64,000 bases of DNA from Terriglobia bacterium (GTDB lineage Bacteria; Acidobacteriota; Terriglobia; UBA7540): assembly GCA_035712365.1 (NCBI GenBank), contig DASTAW010000007.1, positions 39,531-103,530 on the forward strand. The letters run 5' to 3'. Positions 50,645 through 60,420 of this stretch are shown here, piece by piece. Position 1 is the first letter of the stretch. Every line of letters begins with the position of its first letter. Below the pieces are notes generated by a model, which did not search any database, was not told the origin of the DNA, and saw only the letters and a list, made by a program, of their open reading frames with translations. The position numbers were made by a program, and so were the translations under genes.

Positions 50645-51007
50645 GTGCATAGGATATTGAAAAACCGACGGTGGCGCAGGGCAACGATCTGGCTGCTGGC
50701 CGTGATGCAACTCCACCTGCTGATGGTGCTCGTACTGCACCATCATGTGCTGCGCGAAATTGCGCTGGAATTTTCCCAGGCGAGAACAACCCTGGGCCAG
50801 ACGGAGAAGCCATCCCTGCCGGCCGGCGCCGAGCACGGCTTCTGCACAGCCTGCCAGATCCTCCGCCACAGTGCGGTTCGTCCTTCGCTTGGCAGCCCCG
50901 CTCCCCATCGTTCTTCGCTTGCGCCTTTCCTTGCGCCGCGATTTGCCGCGGTTGTGCTTTCCACCCAGACGCCTCCCTGGCATGGGCGCGCCCCTCCTCT
51001 CGCCTGA
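50645..51007 (+). CDS. small His/CxxC membrane protein, upstream paralog
   Basis: This 120-residue protein has a basic N-terminus and one strong membrane helix (IWLLAVMQLHLLMVLVLHHH) that ends in three His. A hydrophilic region follows, with FCTACQILRHSAVRPS (CxxC) and a Pro-rich end. It clearly parallels the protein at 56746: the same length, helix placement, an HxxL...CxxC-I-x-R-x-x-A-V pattern and a Pro-rich C-terminus. DUF2946-like small proteins near metal exporters share this style. It starts the efflux operon and is 97 bp before the TolC-type gene. A metal-binding role is inferred from the His and Cys residues. Overlapping frames in this interval are weaker. Confidence 0.65.
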   Translation: MHRILKNRRWRRATIWLLAVMQLHLLMVLVLHHHVLREIALEFSQARTTLGQTEKPSLPAGAEHGFCTACQILRHSAVRPSLGSPAPHRSSLAPFLAPRFAAVVLSTQTPPWHGRAPPLA

Positions 51008-51103
51008 TCCAATTTCCCCAGGTCTGGCTTTCCTACGGGTTCGAGAAGCCCTTGTTCACTACGAAACCCGAATTTCGTGTATTTCTGCGAATGGACATTA
51101 AAG

Positions 51104-52414
51104 ATGACTCACTTACGTTTTCGTTCCCAGCGTGGAATACATCATATTTGGATCGTGCATTTGACGGCTTGCCTGTTTTTCGCTGGCGGGTGCGCCGTCG
51201 TCGCAAGCGGCCAGCAGCCGCCAACCGCAAAGGTTGATCTTCAGCAGGCCATCCAACTGGCGCTTGCGCACAACCACGCGCTGCAGGCAGCCAGGACGCA
51301 GGTAACGCAAAGCAAGGCCAATGAATTGACGGCTTCCCTGAAGCCAAACCCTGTGCTCACCTGGAACGACTTCTTCCTGCCTCTATTCACTCCCAGCCAG
51401 ATGAACGGAGACTACATCAACAATGCCAGCGAATTTGACCTTTTGTTCTCTTACACATTTGAGAGAGGGCGCAAACGCAAGTGGCGCATGCAGAACGCCC
51501 ACGACAACACGGCCGTTGTGCAATCGCAGGTGCAGGACAACGAGCGCGCCCTCGCCTTCAATGTAGCGCAACAGTTCATCAACGTCCTGCTTGCTGAATC
51601 CTCGCTTTCGTTTGCGCAGCAGAACCTGGCGAGCTTTCAACAGACGCTGGGCGTGAGCCAGGAACGGTACCAGAAGGGGGCCATCAGCGAGGGCGACCTG
51701 CTCAAGATCAGGCTCCAGAGGCTGCAGTTTCAAGAGGATGTTTCCTCGGCGAAACTGGAGCGTCAGCAGGCGCTGGATTCTCTGCGCGATCTACTGGGGT
51801 ATGAGTCGGTCCCTCATGATTATGATGTCGCCGGAGACCTGGACTACACGCCCATCCAGGGCAGCGTCGAAGATTTCCAGGCGAAAGCCCTCGACCTGCG
51901 CCCGGACCTGCGGGCAGCCAATCAGGCGGTGGTTGCTGCGAAGAGCAGCTACATGCTGGCCAGGGCCAACGGAAAGCGCGACCTGACTCTTACCTCGGGC
52001 TACAGCCACGTTGCGGCTGCCAATGACGCGAGTTTCTCTGTCGGCATGGAGATCCCGCTTTTCGACCGCAACCAGGGCGAAATTGCACGCACGCACGCGG
52101 CCATTACACAGTCCGAAGAGACCAAGAACGCCACCCAGCAAGCCGTGATGACCGATGTCGCCACTGCCTATGACGCGGTGAAAACCGGTGAAGGCATCAT
52201 TCAACTTTATCAATCGGGTTACTTGAAAGATTCCAAGGAGTCTCTGGATATCAGCCGGTATGCCTATCAGCGGGGCGCCGCCAGCCTGCTGGATTTTCTC
52301 GACGCGGAGCGCAGCTATCGTTCGACTGAGCTGACTTACCGCGGGACCGTGGCGGCACACATGCTGGCCGTCGAGCAATTGCACGAAGCGGTCGGCGAGA
52401 GGCCACAGCCATGA
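51104..52414 (+). CDS. TolC-family outer membrane factor (CzcC-like)
   Basis: The ATG at 51104 gives 436 residues. A signal peptide ends near the Gly-Cys pair in FFAGGCAVVASG, so it may be a lipoprotein. The two repeated TolC halves are VDLQQAIQLALAHNHALQAAR and the GDLLKIRLQRLQFQEDV heptads, then ALDLRPDLRAANQAVVAA and YDAVKTGEGIIQLY. The sequence is mostly coiled-coil helix with a short beta-barrel part. It forms the outer-membrane channel of the tripartite pump. Its stop overlaps the next gene by 4 bp. Confidence 0.9.
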   Translation: MTHLRFRSQRGIHHIWIVHLTACLFFAGGCAVVASGQQPPTAKVDLQQAIQLALAHNHALQAARTQVTQSKANELTASLKPNPVLTWNDFFLPLFTPSQMNGDYINNASEFDLLFSYTFERGRKRKWRMQNAHDNTAVVQSQVQDNERALAFNVAQQFINVLLAESSLSFAQQNLASFQQTLGVSQERYQKGAISEGDLLKIRLQRLQFQEDVSSAKLERQQALDSLRDLLGYESVPHDYDVAGDLDYTPIQGSVEDFQAKALDLRPDLRAANQAVVAAKSSYMLARANGKRDLTLTSGYSHVAAANDASFSVGMEIPLFDRNQGEIARTHAAITQSEETKNATQQAVMTDVATAYDAVKTGEGIIQLYQSGYLKDSKESLDISRYAYQRGAASLLDFLDAERSYRSTELTYRGTVAAHMLAVEQLHEAVGERPQP

Positions 52415-53598
52415 ACTCGAAAATGAACAACCGGGCCACCCGGAGATTGCGGCGGGCGCTCCTGGCCGCCGTGATCGCGTCTTTTCTCATCCTTCCGGCC
52501 TGCGGGCATAAGGACTCCGGGCCGACGGCTGCCCAGACCACCGCCTACGGTTCTTCCGGGGCCGCCAAGGCGGAACTGTTCAGCGTGCCCGATGAGCAGA
52601 TGAAGCACGTGCAGGTCGTCACCGCCGTGCTGCGGAGCTTTCCGGTGGTCCTCCGGCTGCCCGGTTCCGTCGCTTATAACGCTTTCAAGACGACGCCGGT
52701 GATTACCCAAGTCAGCGGACCGGTTACCCAGGTCCTTGTATTTCCCGGCCAGACGGTCCGGGCCGGACAGCCTATGCTATACGTCAGCAGCCCCGATTTC
52801 GCCCAGTTGCGATCAACCTACCTCAAGGCCCATGACGCCTACCTGCTTGCCCAGAGCAATCTGGAGCGCGACCAGGACCTTTACGCTCACCACGCTGTCG
52901 CACAGGCTGACTTGCTCCAGGCGCAATCCGCCCGCAATCAGGCCATGGCTGATCTGCAGGCCTCCGAGCAGGCTTTGCAGGTGCTGGGCATCCGCGATCC
53001 CAGCCAGCTTGGCGGGGCTCCGGCAACCTCCAGAGTTCAGGTGCTGGCGCCCATCGCCGGCGACGTGGTCGAGAGGATGGTGCAGCCAGGGCAGGTGCTC
53101 CAGGCCGGCGCCACGCAGGTGTTCACCATTTCGGATATGAGGACGGTATGGGTGCTGGCGAGCGTCTACCAGAATGACCTCTCTTACATCCACATCGGTG
53201 ATCGTGTGACGATCGAGACCAATGCCTTCCCGACAACGTTCCATGGAAAGATTTCCTACGTCGCTCCGGCCCTTGATCCGGACACGCGTACCCTCAAGGT
53301 GCGCATTGTGACGAACAATCCGCACGGAATGCTCAAGAAGGACATGTATGTGACGGCCATCGTGCAGTCTGGCAACACAAAGGCGCTGACCGTTCCAGAC
53401 GATGCCGTGCTCAGGAACGACGTGAACGAACCGTTTGTGTATGTTCTCTCGGGGAGCAATCAGTTTTCGCAGCGCCTGGTCACCATCGGCCGCAGTGAGG
53501 GCGGCGAGACCCAGATCCTCAGCGGACTCAAGGAAGGTGACAAAGTGGCCGGAAACGGCAGCCTGTTTCTGCAATTTGCCAGATCGCTCACGGGATGA
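52411..53598 (+). CDS. CzcB-like membrane fusion lipoprotein
   Basis: The 395-residue protein has a lipoprotein signal cut before Cys31 (LILPAC). The RND adaptor order is present: lipoyl-like beta strands (VTQVLVFPGQTVRAGQPMLYV), a helical hairpin (YLKAHDAYLLAQSNLERDQDLY and ADLLQAQSARNQAMADL), then beta-barrel strands (MVQPGQVLQAGATQVF, DRVTIETNAFPTTFHGK) and the membrane-proximal end. CusB-type Met metal sites are not obvious. It overlaps the TolC-type gene by an ATGA and is 54 bp before the pump gene. Confidence 0.92.
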   Translation: MNSKMNNRATRRLRRALLAAVIASFLILPACGHKDSGPTAAQTTAYGSSGAAKAELFSVPDEQMKHVQVVTAVLRSFPVVLRLPGSVAYNAFKTTPVITQVSGPVTQVLVFPGQTVRAGQPMLYVSSPDFAQLRSTYLKAHDAYLLAQSNLERDQDLYAHHAVAQADLLQAQSARNQAMADLQASEQALQVLGIRDPSQLGGAPATSRVQVLAPIAGDVVERMVQPGQVLQAGATQVFTISDMRTVWVLASVYQNDLSYIHIGDRVTIETNAFPTTFHGKISYVAPALDPDTRTLKVRIVTNNPHGMLKKDMYVTAIVQSGNTKALTVPDDAVLRNDVNEPFVYVLSGSNQFSQRLVTIGRSEGGETQILSGLKEGDKVAGNGSLFLQFARSLTG

Positions 53599-53652
53599 AG
53601 GAGGGCGCGCCGCCGCATAGCCGGGCTGCCTGACCCCGGGACTGAAAATATT

Positions 53653-56600
53653 ATGATCCATCGCATCGTTCATTTCGCTCTGCATCAGCGGTTCTTCATT
53701 ATTGTTCTTGTAGGCTTTCTGATTGTTGGGGGCGTTCTGTCGTTCGAGCGGATGCCCATTGACGCGTACCCTGACCTTTCGCCTCCCCTTGTCGATATCA
53801 TCACTCAATGGCCCGGACATGCCGCCGAGGAAGTGGAGCGCCAGATCACCGTTCCCGTCGAAATTGAGATGAACGGCATGCCCAATCTCGACGCCATGCG
53901 TTCCACCTCGCTTTACGGACTATCCGACGTCGTCCTGTCATTCCGGTTCGGCACTGATGACTATTTTTGCCGGCAGCTCGTCTATGAGCGTCTGGCAGGG
54001 GCGGAATTGCCCAGCGGAGTGACGCCCACGCTGGCTCCGCTTTCGAGCCCCAGCGACCTGATTTACCGGTACGTCGTTCAGAGCCCTGACCGCACCCCCC
54101 AGGAGCTGAAGACGATCCAGGACTGGATTCTCAATCACGCCTATCGCTCGATCCCCGGCGTAGCCGATGATTCCGGCTTCGGTGGAACAACCATGCAGTA
54201 CCAGGTGCTGCTGGATCCGTCGCAGCTTTACAGCTATCACATCACGGTCCCGCAGGTAATGCAGGCCCTTTCTGCCAACAACGCCAACAGCGGCGGGGGC
54301 TTCTATTCGCAGGGCGGGCAGTTCTTTTACGTCAGGGGCCTCGGACTGGTTCGCGACACGAAGGACATTCAAAACATCGTCGTAGCCAGCCACCAGGGCG
54401 CGCCTGTTTATATCGGCGACGTGGGCAAGGTGGCAGTTGGCCACGCGCCTCGCCTGGGTGAATTTGGTTTTATGGACAACGACGATGCCGTGGAAGGCGT
54501 CATCATGATGCGCACCGGCGAGCAGACGCAATACGTGCTCCAGCGCATCGAGCAGGAAACGAAATACCTGAACAGCCAGGTCCTGCCCAAAGACGTCAAG
54601 ATCCACACATTTTACGACCGCAGCGGCCTGGTTGACCTGACGACCTCAACGGTGGAAAACAACCTGCTGCGCGGCATGGTCCTGGTCCTCATTGTCCTGA
54701 TCTTTTTCCTGGTGAGCGTCCGCGCTGCGGTGATTACCGCCTTGACCATTCCGCTCTGCCTGTTGTTCTCCTTTATCTTTCTTCATCTGGAAGGCGTGTC
54801 CGCCAATTTGCTCTCCATCGGGGCAATCGATTTCGGCATCCTCATTGACGGAACTGTCGTCATGATGGAGAACATTTATCGTGAGCTGGGCTTGCGCGAG
54901 GGCCAGGAATATGACCTGAAGGAAGCGATTCTTTACGCGGCGCGCGATGTGGACCGTCCGGTTTTTTACTCGGTCGCCGTGATTATTGCGGGTTATCTTC
55001 CCATCTACGCGCTAGGCGGAGCTGCCGGCCGGCTCTTTCACCCCATGGCCGACACCATGTCATATGCCCTCGTAGGCGCGCTCCTGCTTTCTCTCACCCT
55101 GGTGCCGGTCCTGATTTCATACTGGTTTAAGTCGGGTGTCAGGGAAAAGGTGAACCGGCCTTACGAATGGGTCAAGCGCGTCTATGGCCGTCAACTGGAC
55201 TGGGCGCTCGACCATCGCGCCCTGACCATGGCCATTGCCCTCGCGATCTTCTGCGCCGTAATGCTGCTGGCGCCGCTGATTGGCGGTGAATTTATGCCGC
55301 ACCTCGATGAAGGCGCCTTGTGGGTCCGGGCAACTATGCCATACACCATCTCCTGGCAGGAGGCCGCCGAGGTTGCGCCCAGGGTCCGCAAAATCCTCAT
55401 GTCCTATCCTCAGGTAACCGAGGTCGGCTCTGAGCTGGGCCGCCCCGATGACGGCACTGATGCGACAGGGTTCTTTAACTGCGAGTTTTATGTTGGCCTG
55501 AGGCCTTACAACGACAGCGCCTGGAAAACGGGACAGATCCGGGACAAGGAGGACCTCATCAAGTCCATCGACGGCAAGCTCACGACTTTTCCGGGCATCA
55601 TCTTCAACTACACGCAGCCTGCCGAAGATGCTGTGGACGAAGCCCTGACGGGGCTCAAGAGCGCTCTTGCCGTCAAGATTTATGGCCCCGACCTCCAGGT
55701 TTTGCAGGCTACGGCGCTGAAAATCAAAACCACGCTCGAAAAGGTTCCGGGCTTTGCGGACCTGGTCGTGGTGCGCGAGTTGGGCCAGCCAAGCCTTCTG
55801 ATTCATATTGACCGGCAGAAGATTGCCCGCTACGGCGTCAACGTGTCCGACGTTGAGGCGGTGATTGGGGCGGCGGTTGGCGGCCAGCCCACCACGCAAG
55901 TAATCCAGGGCGAAAAGCTGTTTGATTTGGTCGTTCGCATGGAACCGCAGTTTCGCTCTGGTCCCGGCTCCATCGGCAACTTGCTGGTTGGCACGCCGGA
56001 CGGCCAGCAGGTGCCGCTGAAAGACCTGGCGGACATCAGCGTCGGCAATGGCGCATCCTTCATCTATCGGGAGAATAATTTTCGTTACGTCGGTATCCAG
56101 TACAGCGTCGAGGGGCGGGACCTGGCCGGCGCGGTCGCCGCAGGCCAGCGTGCCATTGCGCCGATTGTGGACACATTGCCCCAGGGGTATCGCGTTGCCT
56201 GGGGTGGTGAGTACAGCGAGTATCTAGCCGCCAAAAAGCAGTTGGACGTGATCGTTCCGCTGACCGTCCTGCTGATTTTCCTGATCCTCTTTGCCCTTTA
56301 CGGGAACTTCAAGTTTCCCGTAGCCATTGCGATCGGCGTGGTGGTTACGGAACCTGTCGGGGCCCTGCTGGCGCTGAAGTTGACCAACACCCCCTTCAGT
56401 GTTTCATCGGTCCTGGGGTTGCTGGTCCTTATGGGAGTGTCGACGGAGATGGCGGTGGTCCTCTATTCCTACATCAACAAGCTCCGCTTGGAAGGGAAGG
56501 ATATCCGCGAGGCCACCCGACAGGCTGCCTTGCTTCGGCTGCGCCCGATCATGATGACGGCCCTGGTAGCCTGCTTGGGGCTGCTGCCGGCCGCGCTTTC

Positions 56601-56742
56601 CCACGGAATTGGTTCTGACACGCAACGGCCGTTTGCTATCGTTATCGTGGGCGGGTTGATCTCTCCGCTGCTGCTGGGCTTTTTCGTTAATCCCATCCTC
56701 TATAGCCTGGTGGCGAAAGACGGGGACGTCCTGCAGGTCTAG
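53653..56742 (+). CDS. CzcA-type heavy metal RND efflux pump
   Basis: This 1029-residue pump has the twelve-helix RND layout with two large periplasmic loops. Helix 4 carries DFGILIDGTVVMMEN with Asp393, Asp399 and Glu406. This matches the D-D-E motif of Czc/Cnr-type heavy-metal exporters rather than the CusA-type helix. The N-terminus has RMPIDAYPDLSPPLVDI, and QWPGHAAEEVERQITVPVE fits the metal RND class. The tail is PALVACLGLLPAALSHGIGSDTQRP-like (seen from MTALVACLGLL). The likely substrates are Zn, Co, Cd or Ni; the exact metal cannot be told. It follows the adaptor gene and is 3 bp before the second small paralog. Confidence 0.93.
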   Translation: MIHRIVHFALHQRFFIIVLVGFLIVGGVLSFERMPIDAYPDLSPPLVDIITQWPGHAAEEVERQITVPVEIEMNGMPNLDAMRSTSLYGLSDVVLSFRFGTDDYFCRQLVYERLAGAELPSGVTPTLAPLSSPSDLIYRYVVQSPDRTPQELKTIQDWILNHAYRSIPGVADDSGFGGTTMQYQVLLDPSQLYSYHITVPQVMQALSANNANSGGGFYSQGGQFFYVRGLGLVRDTKDIQNIVVASHQGAPVYIGDVGKVAVGHAPRLGEFGFMDNDDAVEGVIMMRTGEQTQYVLQRIEQETKYLNSQVLPKDVKIHTFYDRSGLVDLTTSTVENNLLRGMVLVLIVLIFFLVSVRAAVITALTIPLCLLFSFIFLHLEGVSANLLSIGAIDFGILIDGTVVMMENIYRELGLREGQEYDLKEAILYAARDVDRPVFYSVAVIIAGYLPIYALGGAAGRLFHPMADTMSYALVGALLLSLTLVPVLISYWFKSGVREKVNRPYEWVKRVYGRQLDWALDHRALTMAIALAIFCAVMLLAPLIGGEFMPHLDEGALWVRATMPYTISWQEAAEVAPRVRKILMSYPQVTEVGSELGRPDDGTDATGFFNCEFYVGLRPYNDSAWKTGQIRDKEDLIKSIDGKLTTFPGIIFNYTQPAEDAVDEALTGLKSALAVKIYGPDLQVLQATALKIKTTLEKVPGFADLVVVRELGQPSLLIHIDRQKIARYGVNVSDVEAVIGAAVGGQPTTQVIQGEKLFDLVVRMEPQFRSGPGSIGNLLVGTPDGQQVPLKDLADISVGNGASFIYRENNFRYVGIQYSVEGRDLAGAVAAGQRAIAPIVDTLPQGYRVAWGGEYSEYLAAKKQLDVIVPLTVLLIFLILFALYGNFKFPVAIAIGVVVTEPVGALLALKLTNTPFSVSSVLGLLVLMGVSTEMAVVLYSYINKLRLEGKDIREATRQAALLRLRPIMMTALVACLGLLPAALSHGIGSDTQRPFAIVIVGGLISPLLLGFFVNPILYSLVAKDGDVLQV

Positions 56743-56745
56743 ATT

Positions 56746-57120
56746 GTGAATCTCGGTCTCAAAAGTTCGTCGGTTTTTCGTGGGTGCCGTTCTGCGCGAC
56801 TCATGGTCGCCTGGATGGCTGTCCTGGTGCAGTTGAATGTATTTTTCCACCTGGACTTGCACCAGCGCTTGCTAAGTCCGCACATTTTGAAAGACGCGGC
56901 GAATGTAAGTGCCGCTTGGACCAGGCCCCACCCGCCCGAGGCTCCCCAGCCCTTCTGCCCGGTTTGCCGAATCGTGCGGCAGGGAGCCGTTCAACCTGCC
57001 GTCGAAAACCTTGGAGTTTTGTCGCTGCATGCGGTGGCTGCTGTGCTGCCCGTCAGCCCTTCCGGCATTCCGGTAGTTTTCATTCTTCATCCCTCCGGTC
57101 GAGATCCTCCTCGCGGCTGA
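56746..57120 (+). CDS. small His/CxxC membrane protein, downstream paralog
   Basis: This 124-residue protein begins 3 bp after the pump stop, so it is surely in the operon. It has an N-terminal basic stretch and a helix (MVAWMAVLVQLNVFFHLDLH), then FCPVCRIVRQGAVQPA. The CxxC and I/V-x-R-x-x-A-V pattern equals that of the protein at 50645. The C-terminus is hydrophobic, then HPSGRDPP. It may sit in the inner membrane with its Cys/His side in the periplasm, possibly handing metal to the pump. Confidence 0.7.
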   Translation: MNLGLKSSSVFRGCRSARLMVAWMAVLVQLNVFFHLDLHQRLLSPHILKDAANVSAAWTRPHPPEAPQPFCPVCRIVRQGAVQPAVENLGVLSLHAVAAVLPVSPSGIPVVFILHPSGRDPPRG

Positions 57121-57166
57121 TCCGTGACACAAGTCTCAGCCGAAAAAATCAATCGAGGAGGAATGT

Positions 57167-59830
57167 ATGCGCACGAATCTTCGCCGCGGTGCATCCGCGA
57201 ATGTTGGTTTCAGGGGTACTTTCTTTTCAGGATTGCTGTTGCTGGCTGCTGCGTTGATCGCTTGCGGTTTGATTTTACCGGCAAGGACCGCGCTGGCCCA
57301 GGCTCTGGGCACTTCCGGAAGCATCCAGGGGACTGTGGTTGACCCGGCCGGCGAGGTTGTGGCGGGCGCCATAGTCGAGATTCAAAATCCTGTTTCAGGG
57401 TATGTGCAGTCAACGGCCACCAATAGTTCCGGGGAATTCACATTTTCGAACGTTCCGTTTAATCCCTACCACCTGACGGTCACGCAAAAAGGGTTTCAAC
57501 CAACGGTGCAGGATGTGGACGTTCACTCAGGCATCCCTGTCAAATTGAAAATCGCCATGCAGATTGCAACTGTGGCAACCAGCGTAACTGTCACGACCGA
57601 GGCGGGCGACCTGATCGAGAAGACTCCCGTCGCACACACAGACGTTGATCAGAGCCTCATTTCAAACCTGCCCATCCAGAGCCCTTCGATTGGTCTGAGC
57701 CAGGTGATTACGAATGCCACGCCTGGAGTGGTCGCGGACGCCAACGGCTTTTTCCATCCTTTGGGCGAGCACGCCGACACCACCATCTCCATCGATGGCC
57801 AACCGGTCAGCGATCAGCAGAGCAAGATCTTCGCAAACCAGGTTCCGCTCAATGCCGTGCAATCGATGGAAGTCATTTCAGGCACGCCGCCGGCGCAATA
57901 CGGTGACATGACCAGCCTGATCATCAATACCACCATGAAGTCGGGCCTTGGCCAGAAGACGCATGGCAACTTTACCAGCCAGTACGGGTCCTTCGGGTCG
58001 TGGTCGGAAAGTTTCGCTCTAGGGACAGGCGGCAGCAAATGGGGGAACTTCTTCTCGATCAATGGCGACGCTTCCAGCCGATTTCTCGACTCGCCGGAGT
58101 TCACTGCTTTCCACGACAAGGGTAATGATGAGAGTTTCTTCGATCGATTGGATTGGCAGCCGAACGCCAATAATACAGCTCATGTTGATTTTTCGGTGGG
58201 ACGCTCCTGGTTCCAGATTCCGAATACCTATGATCAGCTCGCGGCGGGACAGGACCAGCGCGAGCAGATCAAATCCCTGAATCTCTCGCCTGAGTGGACG
58301 CACCTGTTCAGCGCGAACACATTATTTGCCTTCCAGCCGTTTCTGCGGATTACTCACGTTGAGTATTTCCCCAGCCGTGATCCGTTTTCAGATTTGCCGG
58401 CCACGGTGAATCAGGATCGGTGGCTTGAACACGCAGGATTTACTGCTGACCTTACCTATACTCGCGGGATACACACGCTCAAAGCAGGGATGCAATTCAT
58501 TTCATCGCCGGTTACTGAAAACTTTGGCCTCGGAATCACCGACCCGACGTTCAATGCGGTATGTCTCATGCCGGATGGCAGCCCGGTGCTTGACCCAACG
58601 CTCACCAATCCCGACAACTGCGCAGGCGGTGGATATGTGGCGAATCCCTCGCTGGCGCCGGGACTGGTTCCTTATGACCTGACGCGCACGGGCAATCTTT
58701 TTGACTTCCACGACCATGCGAACATCAAGGAAGTAAGCCTTTACGCGCAGGACAGCGTGACCTTGGGCCAGTGGAGAGTGGACGGTGGACTGCGCGAAGA
58801 TGTCTACCGGGGCCTGAGTGATGCCAGCGCCCTTGAACCCCGCGTTGCCATTTCTTACAGCGTCCAACCTACGAATACGGTGATTCGCGTGGGCTACGCC
58901 CGATTGTTTGACACCCCTTACTACGAAAACCTGCTGCTATCCAGCGCCACCGGAACCGGCGGCCTGGCGAGCAATGGCGTTGGCGGTTTTGGGGAATCGC
59001 CCCTTATGCCCGGACGACGTAACCAGTTTAATGCCGGAATTGAGCAGGCGATTGGCCGGCACCTGGTCGTCAGCGCCGGGTACTTCTGGAAATATACTCA
59101 GGATGACTTTGACTTTGACACCCTTTTCAGTTCGCCCATTGCCTTTCCCATCCAGTGGCGGAAGTCGAAAATCGACGGCGCTTCCGTGCGGGTGAACATG
59201 ACAAATTGGCGCGGCTTCTCGGCATACTCGGTTTTGGGCCATGCACGCTCGCGCTTTTTCGGGCCGGAGGTGGGCGGCTTGATCTTTAACTCTCCGCTCA
59301 ATGTAGCGGTGTTTCGTATTGATCATGATCAGGCATTTCAGCAAACAACGCACATCCAGTATCAGTTCCAGCAATTTGCTGAACGGCGCCCGTGGGTAGG
59401 TCTCACGTGGCAGTACCAAAGCGGACTGGTCAACGGCTCCGTACCGGACCTGGCCTCTGCCCTGGCTCTCGATGGAGATCAACAGGCCGCAATTGGTTTC
59501 TTCTGCGGAAGCGAAATGGCTACTCTGAACAATCCCATTACGTCGTGCAGCCTGCCCTATCCGCACTGGGGCGCGACGCGAGTCGTCATACCTGCGCCCG
59601 GCACGGAAAATGACGATACGAATCCACCCAGAATCGCTCCTCGCAATCTTTTTGACCTGGGAATTGGCTTTGACGATCTCTTTCACACCGAGCATCCGAG
59701 AGTCACCCTGAAACTAACAGCGATCAACTTGACCAACAAAGTTGCGTTGTACAACTTCCTTTCAACCTTCAGCGGAACCCATTTTGTTACCCCACGCACC
59801 TGGCAGGCGGAACTGGGGTTTAACTTTTGA
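57167..59830 (+). CDS. TonB-dependent receptor with carboxypeptidase-like N-domain
   Basis: The 887-residue protein has GAGGAGG about 7 nt before its ATG and a signal peptide ending near LAQALG. Residues about 48-135 form a CarboxypepD_reg-like beta domain (GSIQGTVVDPAGEVVAGAIVEI, NSSGEFTFSNVPFNPYHLTV). A plug domain (VTTEAGDLIEKTPV, TTISIDGQPVSDQQS, GTPPAQYGDMTSLIINT) and a long barrel that ends in TWQAELGFNF follow. This Oar-like type is common in Acidobacteriota. It follows the pump operon by 46 bp. It may take up a metal chelate or another ligand; the link to metal is by position only. Confidence 0.9.
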   Translation: MRTNLRRGASANVGFRGTFFSGLLLLAAALIACGLILPARTALAQALGTSGSIQGTVVDPAGEVVAGAIVEIQNPVSGYVQSTATNSSGEFTFSNVPFNPYHLTVTQKGFQPTVQDVDVHSGIPVKLKIAMQIATVATSVTVTTEAGDLIEKTPVAHTDVDQSLISNLPIQSPSIGLSQVITNATPGVVADANGFFHPLGEHADTTISIDGQPVSDQQSKIFANQVPLNAVQSMEVISGTPPAQYGDMTSLIINTTMKSGLGQKTHGNFTSQYGSFGSWSESFALGTGGSKWGNFFSINGDASSRFLDSPEFTAFHDKGNDESFFDRLDWQPNANNTAHVDFSVGRSWFQIPNTYDQLAAGQDQREQIKSLNLSPEWTHLFSANTLFAFQPFLRITHVEYFPSRDPFSDLPATVNQDRWLEHAGFTADLTYTRGIHTLKAGMQFISSPVTENFGLGITDPTFNAVCLMPDGSPVLDPTLTNPDNCAGGGYVANPSLAPGLVPYDLTRTGNLFDFHDHANIKEVSLYAQDSVTLGQWRVDGGLREDVYRGLSDASALEPRVAISYSVQPTNTVIRVGYARLFDTPYYENLLLSSATGTGGLASNGVGGFGESPLMPGRRNQFNAGIEQAIGRHLVVSAGYFWKYTQDDFDFDTLFSSPIAFPIQWRKSKIDGASVRVNMTNWRGFSAYSVLGHARSRFFGPEVGGLIFNSPLNVAVFRIDHDQAFQQTTHIQYQFQQFAERRPWVGLTWQYQSGLVNGSVPDLASALALDGDQQAAIGFFCGSEMATLNNPITSCSLPYPHWGATRVVIPAPGTENDDTNPPRIAPRNLFDLGIGFDDLFHTEHPRVTLKLTAINLTNKVALYNFLSTFSGTHFVTPRTWQAELGFNF

Positions 59831-59918
59831 AGGCGCTCCCGGCCGGGGAGGAAGCAACTGCGTCGCTCGCGTTGTCGCACCGTCAGTGGCTGCGTTTGAG
59901 TGGCCCGCGCGATTTTGC

Positions 59919-59947
59919 TTGACAAATCTGGCCTAGTGTGGTAGCCT
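59919..59947 (+). promoter_or_regulatory. promoter candidate upstream of the tandem units
   Basis: TTGACA (59919-59924), 17-bp spacer and TAGCCT (59942-59947). The -35 is perfect and the -10 is weak. It would read into the repeat-bearing short frame at 60031. Confidence 0.4.
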
Positions 59948-60030
59948 TGCTTCTAGGGCTGGGGTGAGGCGCGCCGGGCGGACCGCTCAACCGTCAGACG
60001 GCGCATCAAAAAGGCTAGTCTTCTGGCTTT

Positions 60031-60222
60031 ATGGGACAAATGGGACAGCAAAAAGATGTTATTTTGAAAAACGAACCTGAGAAGTTATTGAAAACAAATG
60101 ATCGGTACCCAAAAACAAACCGGAACAAACCGGAAAACAAAGCGGAGAAGTCGTTGAAAACACGTTCCTGTGGAAAAAACAAACCGGAACGAACCGGAAA
60201 ACGAACCGGGCCATATTGCTGA
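60031..60222 (+). CDS. possible 63-residue Lys/Asn-rich repeat protein
   Basis: The frame opens MGQMGQQKDVILKNEPEKL and contains two 22-residue repeats (PEKLLKTNDRYPKTNRNKP and AEKSLKTRSCGKNKPERT). The repeat period of 66 bp is a multiple of three, so the frame survives the duplication. The composition (Lys, Asn, Glu) and low G+C differ sharply from neighbours. No ribosome site is convincing. It may be a coding relic or non-coding repeat DNA. Confidence 0.3.
   Translation: MGQMGQQKDVILKNEPEKLLKTNDRYPKTNRNKPENKAEKSLKTRSCGKNKPERTGKRTGPYC
60073..60204. repeat. two imperfect 66-bp tandem units
   Basis: Unit 1 (from 60073) and unit 2 (from 60139) share GAGAAGT--TTGAAAACA near the start and ACAAACCGGAAC-AACCGG near the end, with a variable middle. 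The G+C content is far below that of the window. Confidence 0.7.
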
Positions 60223-60420
60223 AACTAAATGCCAGACCAAAAATCCAGCATCGGCTACAGAGCCGGGCCTTCTGCCTGTCCTGAAGGGCTAGCATTCTGT
60301 GGTTCCGTACGCTCCGTCAGGTGCCGTGCCGAAGTGTCCGACTCCACACGGCCCTGTTTCTTCACGGGCGAAATGCCCGTATCAAAAATCAAAGTGAATC
60401 GCTCCGATGTCCCGTTCAAA

